From Anaerolineae bacterium (GTDB lineage: Bacteria > Chloroflexota > Anaerolineae > JAFGEY01), in assembly GCA_016929205.1 (NCBI GenBank), contig JAFGJF010000195.1, positions 1 to 5,364 of the forward strand: a stretch of 5,364 nt of DNA, read 5' to 3'. Under the pieces are notes generated by a model, which was not told the DNA's origin, did no database searches, and worked only from the letters and a program-made list of their open reading frames with translations. Position numbers and translations under genes: made by a program. Below, piece after piece: positions 1 to 5,014 of this stretch; the first letter of the stretch is position 1, and each line of letters begins with the position of its first letter.

Positions 1-726
1 GATATTGGGCGCTGGCCCGCCGCCGTCGGTGATCACGTAATGGATCCGGGCCTCGGTGATGATGTGCTCGCGAAGATAGTTGATCCCGACGTTCATCAGT
101 TCCACGGCGTCGAGCGCGCTACGCCCGTTGTGCGGGTCGGCTGCGGCGTGGGAGGCGCGACCGCAGAATTTGAACCGGACCTTGTAATTGGCCAGCATAT
201 TGGCCGACATGACGCCGTTGAACGTGCCTGGGTGCCAGGTCAGGCACAGATCGACGTCGTCGAACACGCCCGCCTTGACCATAAACGCCTTTCCCGAACC
301 ATTTTCTTCGGCCGGGCAGCCATAATACCGAATCGTGCCCGGCACGTCACCGGCGTCGATCGCCTCCCTGACGGCCATGGCTGCGGCGAGGGCGCCGACG
401 CCGAGCAGGTTGTGGCCGCAGCCATGCCCGCTCCCGCCCTCCGGAAAAGGCTGCTGGCGGGAAACAGCTGCCTGGCTCAGGCCGGGCAGAGCATCGTACT
501 CGCCGAGGATAGCGACCACGGGGCCGCCGTTTCCATAACTGCCTACAAACGCGGTCGGGATGCCGGCAATGCCGCGTTCGACCACAAACCCGGCCGCTTG
601 CAACGCATCGGCCAGCAGCTTGGCGGATTGAGTTTCTTGATAAGCCAGCTCTGCCAACTGCCATATCCGGTCGCTCAGGTTGACAAATACCGCTTGCTTG
701 CGGTCGATCCATTGGGTTATGTCCAC
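1..726 (-). CDS. abgB: AbgB-like M20 amidohydrolase (p-aminobenzoyl-glutamate hydrolase subunit B family), N-terminal half
   Basis: Encodes 242 residues and is still open at the left edge; AbgB-type proteins are about 480 aa, so roughly the C-terminal half is missing. Family members are cytoplasmic metal-dependent amidases, and E. coli AbgB with AbgA cleaves p-aminobenzoyl-glutamate. Visible M20 signatures are GEYDALPGLSQ (75-85), GHGCGHNLLG (100-109, with metal ligands C103 and H105), YGCPAEE (135-141, catalytic/metal E140-E141), GVFDDVD (153-159) and TWHP (163-166, H165). The dimerisation domain begins near residue 185 (FCGRASHAA, NGRSALDAVELM). These blocks match what I recall of E. coli AbgB closely. 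The start is GTG, because the nearby ATG at 731 runs into a stop after four codons and the frame has no other start behind the AAGGAG. It lies 13 nt downstream of the phosphotransferase stop and is probably co-transcribed. The true substrate could be another aminoacyl amide; no AbgA partner is visible in the window. Confidence 0.9.
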   Translation of the reverse strand, partial: MDITQWIDRKQAVFVNLSDRIWQLAELAYQETQSAKLLADALQAAGFVVERGIAGIPTAFVGSYGNGGPVVAILGEYDALPGLSQAAVSRQQPFPEGGSGHGCGHNLLGVGALAAAMAVREAIDAGDVPGTIRYYGCPAEENGSGKAFMVKAGVFDDVDLCLTWHPGTFNGVMSANMLANYKVRFKFCGRASHAAADPHNGRSALDAVELMNVGINYLREHIITEARIHYVITDGGGPAPNI

Positions 727-732
727 ATCATT

Positions 733-738
733 CTCCTT
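733..738 (-). promoter_or_regulatory. Ribosome-binding site for the abgB-like gene
   Basis: AAGGAG on the minus strand, six bases before the GTG at 726 and just after the TGA of the upstream kinase gene (742-740). It decides the start: the intervening ATGATG is out of frame and closes almost at once. Proximity to the kinase stop suggests translational coupling. Confidence 0.8.
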
Positions 739-739
739 A

Positions 740-1786
740 TCAAAGCAAACCCACTGTCTTGTCCGATTTGTAGGCAATCTCGATCGTGTTATTGGGCAAG
801 AAATTGGAAGCCAGGTATTGCAGCGATTGTTCACGGTCCTGATCGCCCGTGCTGTTCAGAAATATCTGCTCGCAGTAGACGGCAATATCCTGCACGATCC
901 GTTCGTAACGGTAATAGGCCAAGGCGGCGGGATCGATCTGCGTCTGACCGTACCCCCGATAAAACAACGTCTCCTCTTCTTGTGGCGTACGCCATGCGCC
1001 CATCAATCCACCGCCGACATACATCAAATCACGCTCCTTGGGAGCCATGATCGGATCGTCCCAATCGACAATGTAGAACGTTTCGTTGGCGGCAATGTGG
1101 ATATTGGCGGCGTGAATATCGGAGTGACAGGCGATGTATTCTCGAGGCTCCGCTTGAAGCGCACGAGCCAGTCGTTCGGCGTGCCCGACAAGATCAAATA
1201 TCGCATCGCTTTTGGCCCTCATCAATTCCGCCATTTCCACGGCGACAGGGTCACCCAAGGTGGAAGCAAAGCCATTGTCCTCGACACGCGCCAGGAACGA
1301 CTTGACAGTGTCTCGTCCCCATGGCGGGTACGTTTCTTGCCGGATACATTTGGCAAGAGAGGCCGGCACGGCAGCCGTGTGAATGCGTTTAAGGGCACTG
1401 CCAAATTCGACCCATTGACGATCCGACAGGCCAACCTCGTAGCCATTGCGACCATCGACAAAAGGGTAAAGAATCAACTTGAACGCATCCAGATCTGCCC
1501 AGAGCTGCCCGGTTTCGGTCGCTAGTGGGGCAATGATCTGCGAGACACCCTGGTCGTAGAACAGTTTGGGCAAGGTGACAGAAATCGGGTCAAAGATGCC
1601 CCGCCTCAGCTTGACAAAATAGGGTATGCCATCGCCTGCGACGGCGCAATAGACCGCCGTGTTCAGGTCGGCTCCGAGAGGAAGAAATGCGACCTGCTCG
1701 ACGGCCAGCCCATACATATCCCGCAAACAGGCCACGATTTTTCGGTCATTGAGATCGGGTTTTTCAAGCATAAAAGCACGCGTCAT
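740..1786 (-). CDS. Aminoglycoside phosphotransferase family protein, APH(9)-Ia / spectinomycin-kinase-like
   Basis: A 348-residue APH-fold kinase; known APH(9)-Ia is about 331 aa. APH(9) enzymes transfer phosphate from ATP to the 9-hydroxyl of spectinomycin in the cytoplasm. Visible elements are the ATP-site lysine in FVKL (K59), the catalytic loop HSDIHAAN (221-228, catalytic base D223, N228), and IVDWDDP (239-245, Mg-binding D241) followed by MAPKERDLM and a GGG. The combination CHSDIHA...VDWD-P--APKERDLM, then YYR-ERIV-DIAVY, is what I recall from Legionella APH(9)-Ia and Streptomyces SpcN, which is why this subfamily is preferred over choline/ethanolamine or homoserine kinases. The ATG at 1786 overlaps the TGA of the upstream small ORF (ATGA), favouring it. 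The ATG at 1771 (MLEKPDL, 343 aa) aligns better with the family N-terminus but has no good Shine-Dalgarno. The longer open frame to 1882 would overlap the small ORF. Actual resistance is unproven; environmental relatives may act on other metabolites. Confidence 0.85.
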   Translation of the reverse strand: MTRAFMLEKPDLNDRKIVACLRDMYGLAVEQVAFLPLGADLNTAVYCAVAGDGIPYFVKLRRGIFDPISVTLPKLFYDQGVSQIIAPLATETGQLWADLDAFKLILYPFVDGRNGYEVGLSDRQWVEFGSALKRIHTAAVPASLAKCIRQETYPPWGRDTVKSFLARVEDNGFASTLGDPVAVEMAELMRAKSDAIFDLVGHAERLARALQAEPREYIACHSDIHAANIHIAANETFYIVDWDDPIMAPKERDLMYVGGGLMGAWRTPQEEETLFYRGYGQTQIDPAALAYYRYERIVQDIAVYCEQIFLNSTGDQDREQSLQYLASNFLPNNTIEIAYKSDKTVGLL

Positions 1787-1939
1787 CCATATATGACATC
1801 CAGCATGGACTGGATCGATTGGAAATCTTGCGGGGTGACCAGCGTGGCATAGATGCACCTGGCTTCGACGCGTCCGGTGCACAGTGACACACCGTCGATT
1901 TTGACCAGATTGCTACCCTTGCATGTTTACGATGGGCAT
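1783..1939 (-). CDS. Hypothetical small protein (about 51 aa), reading frame interrupted by a +1 shift
   Basis: I do not recognise the family. Behind a good Shine-Dalgarno, ATG at 1939 starts MPIVNMQG and then meets TAG at 1915-1913. In the next frame, from 1914 with no stop, runs SNLVKIDGVSLC...VTPQDFQSIQSMLDVIYG, ending at TGA 1785-1783, which overlaps the kinase ATG as ATGA. Skipping one base of GGGT (1918-1915) fuses the halves into 51 residues. Support for real coding is the RBS, the snug 14-nt and ATGA junctions on either side, and G/C in about two thirds of third positions in the second part. The protein has two or three cysteines and no signal peptide or membrane segment. Options are a sequencing or assembly error in the G run, a recent pseudogene, or programmed +1 frameshifting at GGG-TAG-C. 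A GTG in the second frame (GTG TCA CTG) lacks an RBS, so an intact short gene is less likely. Confidence 0.5.
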
Positions 1940-1947
1940 CACTCGCT

Positions 1948-1953
1948 CTCCTA
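1948..1953 (-). promoter_or_regulatory. Ribosome-binding site for the frameshifted small ORF
   Basis: TAGGAG immediately after the methyltransferase TGA, eight bases before ATG at 1939. It shows that translation is meant to restart here, before the kinase, and is a main reason for calling the small ORF. The TAG is also in frame with the methyltransferase, giving it tandem TGA-TAG stops. Confidence 0.65.
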
Positions 1954-2514
1954 TCAGGCTACGTCCAGCACATACAGCACCACGCTTCCCAGCTCGACGA
2001 CATCGACCGCGCCAAATCCGGCCTCGCGGGCCAGGGCGCGCACCCGCGTGCCCGGCAGGCGGCGGGACATCAGCGGGCCGGCAAGCTGGGGGCGATAGGG
2101 CCATTCCAATACGGCCACGCGCTGCCGGGCCACCCGCCGCGCCTCCGCCAACCCACGAACCATATCGTCGAGTTCGTGCAGGACGAGGCCCATAAAGACC
2201 AGGTCAAATGTACCGTTCTCGAAAGGCAGCATTTCCGCCAGCGCGTGACGGAAATCGCCCTGCGGCACGACCTGCCGGGCTGCGGCGACCATCTCGGCAC
2301 TGACATCCACACCAGCCACGCGCAGGCCGCGTTTCGCAAAGGCCTCGGCAAACAGTGCGCTGCCTGTGCCCACGTCGAGCACGCTCGCCATGGCAGGTCC
2401 TCTTACCACGACACCTTTCAGGCACAGGTCGACCACGTGCCCGACCTGAAGCCTCTTGACACGTCGGCTCGACCTCAACCGTGCTGGCTTGCCCTTGAAT
2501 CGATGTTCGCTCAT
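1954..2514 (-). CDS. Class I SAM-dependent methyltransferase (Methyltransf_11-like)
   Basis: A 186-residue Rossmann-fold methyltransferase of unknown acceptor. Motif I is VLDVGTGSA (45-53); the acidic residue binding the SAM ribose is D70 in VAGVDVS (66-72). A later strand, LPFENGTFDLVFMGLVLHEL (96-115), has the usual PF-----FD-V----VLHE pattern of Methyltransf_11 proteins, and AVLEWPYRPQ follows. The N-terminus MSEHRF resembles the (M)--H-FDP openings of small stand-alone methyltransferases. The start is taken as ATG 2514: the in-frame GTG at 2526 lies inside the AAGGAG (2531-2526), which would then serve the ATG at 11 nt spacing, slightly long. It leads a tight cluster with the small ORF, the kinase and the AbgB-like gene. 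A 105-nt gap separates it from the aldo/keto reductase; I could not find a convincing promoter there. Small-molecule O-, N- or arsenite-type methylation cannot be told apart from sequence. Confidence 0.85.
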   Translation of the reverse strand: MSEHRFKGKPARLRSSRRVKRLQVGHVVDLCLKGVVVRGPAMASVLDVGTGSALFAEAFAKRGLRVAGVDVSAEMVAAARQVVPQGDFRHALAEMLPFENGTFDLVFMGLVLHELDDMVRGLAEARRVARQRVAVLEWPYRPQLAGPLMSRRLPGTRVRALAREAGFGAVDVVELGSVVLYVLDVA

Positions 2515-2619
2515 TACGTCCTGCACTCCTTTTTCGTGTCAATGAGGTTTTTCAGGATTCCGCTGAAAAGCGGTTAGGTTGCGTCGCCGTCCACTGCCTG
2601 ATGCCTGACGAATGACGTT
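2515..2619. other. Intergenic gap with small hairpin
   Basis: 105 nt between the aldo/keto reductase stop and the methyltransferase start. It contains a short perfect hairpin at 2560-2573 (CCGCT, four-base loop, AGCGG; a GAAA loop on the plus strand) but no T-run on the minus strand, so it is not a convincing intrinsic terminator. A TTGACA on the minus strand (2542-2537) has no -10 at the proper distance. The gap may separate two transcription units, but the sequence does not settle it. Confidence 0.35.
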
Positions 2620-3597
2620 TCACATCTCCAAATTCAGCCACTTGAGTTCCCGTTCGCTCAATTCGATCTCAAAGGCGCACACGTTTTGTGCAAATTCGTC
2701 GCCGTTGGCCGCGCCGACGAGCGGAAAGACGTTGAGCGGCGAGTGCAGGATATAGGCCAGGGCGATCAAAGGCACGCTCACTGCCTTTTCCTCGGCCAGT
2801 TGAATCGCCCGCCGCAGCCGCTCAAAATTCACGTCGTGGCAGTAGGCAGTCAGGCAGGCGCGATCGAGCAGCGATCGCGTCTCCTCAAAATTGTCGGGCC
2901 CGAAACTGTCGGGCGTGATCCGTCCCGAGAAAAAGCCGCGCGCCAGGCTGGAATAGGCCAGCACTGGCATGCCATTGGCCCGGTACCAGGCCCGCGCCTC
3001 GCCCTGTGCCGGCCCGCTGAGGCTGACGCAGCCCGGCCCCCACGGATTTTCGACCTGCTCGGCCAGACCGAAATTGGGGCTGCTGACCGTAAAGGGCGCC
3101 AGGTTGTGGCGCGCCGCATAGTCATTCGCCCCCTGGATGCGCTGGTGCGTCCAGTTGGAGCCGCCAAAAGCCCGGATCCGCCCCGCTTCCAGGTGTTCGT
3201 TAAAGGCCTCGACAATCGGCCCAACCGGCTGTTCAGAGTCATCGCGGTGCAACATATAAACGTCTACATAGTCGGTCTGCAGCCGGGCCAGCGAGTCGTA
3301 CAGATCGGCAGCCAGGTCGAAGGGGGTAACGCGCTTGCGATCAGCGTTGTGGTGGCAGCCCTTAGAGATAATCACCACCTCGTCGCGGTTGCCCCGGACC
3401 TGCATCCACTGGCCGATCCCGCGCTCGCTGTAGCCGCCGGCATAAACGTGGGCCGTGTCCAGGGCGTTGCCGCCCAGGGAAAATACAGCATCAAGCAGGG
3501 CAAAGCTTTTTTCTTGCTCACGGCTGTCGACGATCATGGTGCCCAAGATCAGGCGGGAAACCGGCTTGTCGACGCCGGGAATGGTTCCATACTGCAT
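2620..3597 (-). CDS. Aldo/keto reductase family oxidoreductase
   Basis: A 325-residue (beta/alpha)8-barrel NAD(P)H-dependent reductase of typical family length, cytosolic. The family's catalytic tetrad is fully visible: D47 in ALDTAHVY, Y52, K79 in IISKG, and H117 in YMLHRDD. Other AKR marks are an N-terminal SRLILGTM strand, GRIRAFGGSNWT (beta-6 region), AYSSLARGFFSG, and SVPLIALAYILHSPLNVFPLVGA near the cofactor phosphate site. The C-terminus is LSERELKWLNLEM. The start is secure: AGGAGG sits six bases before ATG. It lies 59 nt after the Gfo/Idh/MocA gene through a purine-rich spacer without a terminator, so the two oxidoreductases are probably co-transcribed. This subgroup (opening GTIPGVDKPVSRL) is found as uncharacterised sugar- or polyol-linked AKRs. 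The substrate, and the choice between NADPH and NADH, cannot be read here. Confidence 0.92.
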   Translation of the reverse strand: MQYGTIPGVDKPVSRLILGTMIVDSREQEKSFALLDAVFSLGGNALDTAHVYAGGYSERGIGQWMQVRGNRDEVVIISKGCHHNADRKRVTPFDLAADLYDSLARLQTDYVDVYMLHRDDSEQPVGPIVEAFNEHLEAGRIRAFGGSNWTHQRIQGANDYAARHNLAPFTVSSPNFGLAEQVENPWGPGCVSLSGPAQGEARAWYRANGMPVLAYSSLARGFFSGRITPDSFGPDNFEETRSLLDRACLTAYCHDVNFERLRRAIQLAEEKAVSVPLIALAYILHSPLNVFPLVGAANGDEFAQNVCAFEIELSERELKWLNLEM

Positions 3598-3656
3598 GAT
3601 TCACCTCCTCCTCTTTTCTCTATCTCCCCTCTTGGTCTCGCCTCTGTGCCTTTCAC

Positions 3657-4631
3657 TCATTCCATCGGGTACTTGAGCCCAATCTGGCGGCGTACCTCGT
3701 CCATCGTCTCGGCGATGGCGATCGACTCGTCCAAGGGCATGCTCGCGCTCTCTTTGAGGCCGGCACGCAGGCAGGCCATCACTTCCGCGGCCTCGTAATG
3801 ATAGCCAAACGCGCCGGTGCAGGTAACCGGCTCCTGGCCCTGGACGGCCAGCGTCGCCGACGCGGCGTGCCAGAACGCCGGGATGTGGATCGCCCCCTCG
3901 GTGCCTATGATCCGCGCCTCGTGCGGCGTGGATGCGCGCACGGCGCACGAGAGCAGAGCCAACTGCCCCGCACCGTACTTGAACAGCATGGCCGTCTGCT
4001 CGTCGACGCCCGTCTCGCCGATGTGCGCCGAGGCCTGGATCTGCGCAGGCGGGCCGCCAAAGACCATAGCCGCAAAGGCGACAACGTACACACCCACGTC
4101 GAGCAGCGCGCCGCCAGCCAGGTCGAGGTTAAAGAGACGGCCCTCGGGATTCAGGCCAGCGCGAAAGCCAAAATCGACCTCCAGCAGCCGCACGTCGCCG
4201 ATTTTGCCCTCGGCCAGCCACTTGCGCACCTGCACGGTCACCGGGTTAAAACGCGTCCACATAGCCTCCATCATGAACACGTCTTCCTCACGCGCACAGG
4301 CGACCATATCCCGCACCTGGTCCGCGTTGACGGCCATCGGCTTTTCGCCGAGCACCGCCTTCCCACTTTGAAGACACAGAATGGCGTGTTCGCGGTGAAA
4401 AGGATGCGGCGTAGCCACGTAAACCACATCCACCTCGGGATCGTTGACCATGCCGGCATAGCTGCCATAGGCCCGGTCTGCACCGACCTCGTCGGCAAAA
4501 GCCGCCGCCTTGTCCGCCGACCGCGAGCCGACCGCCGCCAGCTTGGCATCATCCAGGTTTTTCAGGTCAGTAGCGAATTTGCGGGCGATGCTGCCCGCGC
4601 CCAGGATCCCCCAGCCGATCTTGTCATTCAT
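3657..4631 (-). CDS. Gfo/Idh/MocA family oxidoreductase (dihydrodiol/xylose dehydrogenase-like)
   Basis: A 324-residue NAD(P)-dependent dehydrogenase. The N-terminal Rossmann domain has GILGAGSIA (8-16); SR at 36-37 after the second strand would suit NADP phosphate. VVYVATPHPFHREHA (69-83) and the family EKP (96-98, catalytic K97) follow. The C-terminal substrate domain contains RLFNLDLAGGALLDVGVY (165-182). Its D178 and Y182 sit where dimeric dihydrodiol dehydrogenase-like and xylose 1-dehydrogenase-like members carry their acid pair. The tail YHYEAAEVMACLRAG...QIGLKYPME is typical of that branch. ATG 4631 is chosen because GGAGGAGG ends five bases before it; the ORF can be opened 14 codons further upstream but those codons cover the RBS and leader. 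It is divergent from the binding-protein gene across 383 nt and is probably the first gene of the leftward run. The probable substrate class is a sugar or cyclic polyol; the exact one is unknown. Confidence 0.92.
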   Translation of the reverse strand: MNDKIGWGILGAGSIARKFATDLKNLDDAKLAAVGSRSADKAAAFADEVGADRAYGSYAGMVNDPEVDVVYVATPHPFHREHAILCLQSGKAVLGEKPMAVNADQVRDMVACAREEDVFMMEAMWTRFNPVTVQVRKWLAEGKIGDVRLLEVDFGFRAGLNPEGRLFNLDLAGGALLDVGVYVVAFAAMVFGGPPAQIQASAHIGETGVDEQTAMLFKYGAGQLALLSCAVRASTPHEARIIGTEGAIHIPAFWHAASATLAVQGQEPVTCTGAFGYHYEAAEVMACLRAGLKESASMPLDESIAIAETMDEVRRQIGLKYPME

Positions 4632-4682
4632 GTTTTCCTCCTCCAACCGGGCTAAACCGGATACGATGATCATTCACGAGCA

Positions 4683-4711
4683 AGTTTAACACTAATTCGC
4701 CAATTGTGCAA
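4683..4711 (-). promoter_or_regulatory. Candidate promoter for the leftward oxidoreductase genes
   Basis: On the minus strand, TTGCAC (4711-4706) and TAAACT (4688-4683) are separated by 17 bp. The match is modest (3/6 and 4/6 to the sigma-70 consensus), but the position, about 45 nt ahead of the Gfo/Idh/MocA RBS, is sensible. No better candidate is seen upstream of this gene. Confidence 0.4.
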
Positions 4712-4721
4712 CCGCCAGGGC

Positions 4722-4749
4722 TTGCGCGGCCGATCGGTGGGCCGCAACG
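4722..4749. promoter_or_regulatory. Inverted repeat in the divergent promoter region, possible operator
   Basis: GCGGCC (4726-4731) and GGCCGC (4740-4745) form an inverted repeat, with a CCGATCGG palindrome (4730-4737) overlapping its left arm. TTGC and GCAA flank it. It lies between the two divergent promoters, directly upstream of the rightward -35. Palindromic CAATTG also occurs at 4701-4706 and 4751-4756. A regulator binding here could act on both directions, but GC-rich palindromes are common by chance in such DNA. Confidence 0.3.
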
Positions 4750-4753
4750 ACAA

Positions 4754-4782
4754 TTGACATAGCCCGTTTATCATGCTACAAT
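4754..4782 (+). promoter_or_regulatory. Sigma-70-type promoter with extended -10 for leader and binding-protein gene
   Basis: TTGACA at 4754-4759 is a perfect -35. After a 17-bp spacer comes TACAAT at 4777-4782 (5/6), preceded by TG at 4774-4775, which makes an extended -10. Transcription should begin near 4789, giving a leader of about 225 nt before the binding-protein ATG. This is the strongest promoter-like sequence in the window. Confidence 0.8.
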
Positions 4783-4833
4783 ACGCTACAGTTATACGGG
4801 CAAGATGACCTTCGAGGAAGAAGGTGAGACAAG

Positions 4834-4926
4834 ATGTCAAATCGCTATATTGCTTCGCAAAACGTTCCACCTTGGGCAAAACGGAAACGTGATCGATTTA
4901 CGTTGTCTCCTTTACGTGCGTGTTGA
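4834..4926 (+). CDS. Possible 30-aa leader peptide
   Basis: ATG at 4834 opens 30 codons ending TGA 4924-4926. The peptide begins MSNRYIASQNVPPWAKRKRD and ends TLSPLRAC; it is basic, with five Arg (CGC, CGG, CGT, CGA, CGT) and two Lys. A Shine-Dalgarno-like AAGGTGA (4821-4827) is six bases upstream. Its stop is one base before the terminator stem, so a ribosome ending there would cover the 5' arm and could prevent termination. Third positions are poor in G/C (about 28%), unlike the neighbouring genes, so it may be a regulatory peptide rather than a functional protein, or not translated at all. No similar protein is known to me. Confidence 0.45.
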   Translation: MSNRYIASQNVPPWAKRKRDRFTLSPLRAC

Positions 4927-4927
4927 T

Positions 4928-4970
4928 GAATGCTGTGCCGGCGTTGGTGCAGCATTCTTTTTGTTTGTTT
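4928..4970 (+). terminator. Intrinsic terminator inside the binding-protein leader
   Basis: The stem GAATGCTGTGCC (4928-4939) pairs with GGTGCAGCATTC (4946-4957) around the loop GGCGTT: eight Watson-Crick pairs, two G-T pairs, then two more C-G pairs. TTTTTGTTTGTTTT follows directly. It is a strong rho-independent terminator for rightward transcription, yet it lies between the only good promoter and the binding-protein gene. This points to attenuation, or to a separate short transcript ending here. Confidence 0.85.
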
Positions 4971-5014
4971 TCCAGTAAATCATCTCGGTTCAAAAACAAA
5001 AGACAGGAGGAAAC

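Larger units (their letters stand above)
4789..4970 (+). promoter_or_regulatory. Attenuator-like 5' leader of the ABC binding-protein gene
   Basis: The transcribed stretch from the presumed start site to the terminator T-run. From 5' to 3' it holds a hairpin ACCTTC/GAAGGT (4808-4813 with 4820-4825), a Shine-Dalgarno overlapping its right arm, a 30-codon ORF, and a strong intrinsic terminator. AAGGTG (4821-4826) can alternatively pair with CACCTT (4868-4873), which is incompatible with the first hairpin. I do not recognise a known riboswitch class in it. The binding-protein RBS lies only about 35 nt beyond the T-run, with no room for an obvious separate promoter. Expression of the gene should therefore depend on read-through, which is an inference from layout. 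Alternatively this is an independent short transcript or sRNA of about 180 nt. Confidence 0.55.

Noticed and set aside
40..1050. 336-codon open frame on the plus strand, and another at 680-1525
   Set aside because: Both lie antisense to the AbgB-like gene and the kinase, whose active-site motifs are clear. The plus-strand translations show no domain pattern and overlap each other.
1787..1882. Upstream extension of the kinase to an ATG at 1882
   Set aside because: The extra 32 residues do not fit the APH(9) N-terminus and overlap the small ORF; the ATGA junction at 1786 explains the start better.
2537..2542. TTGACA on the minus strand before the methyltransferase
   Set aside because: At 16-18 bp downstream there is no -10-like hexamer, and transcription would start inside the coding region.
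2560..2573. CCGCT/AGCGG hairpin as a terminator after the aldo/keto reductase
   Set aside because: Only five base pairs and no T-run in the direction of transcription.
2686..3798. 370-codon open frame on the plus strand
   Set aside because: Antisense to the aldo/keto reductase with its full catalytic tetrad; the translation is low-complexity shadow rich in Arg, Ala and Gly, with no RBS.
3798..4655. 285-codon open frame on the plus strand
   Set aside because: Antisense to the Gfo/Idh/MocA gene; no recognisable domain, and it would run over that gene's start and RBS.
4670..4879. 69-codon open frame on the minus strand upstream of the Gfo/Idh/MocA gene
   Set aside because: It overlaps the rightward promoter and leader in antisense, has no clear RBS, and its sequence resembles nothing I know.
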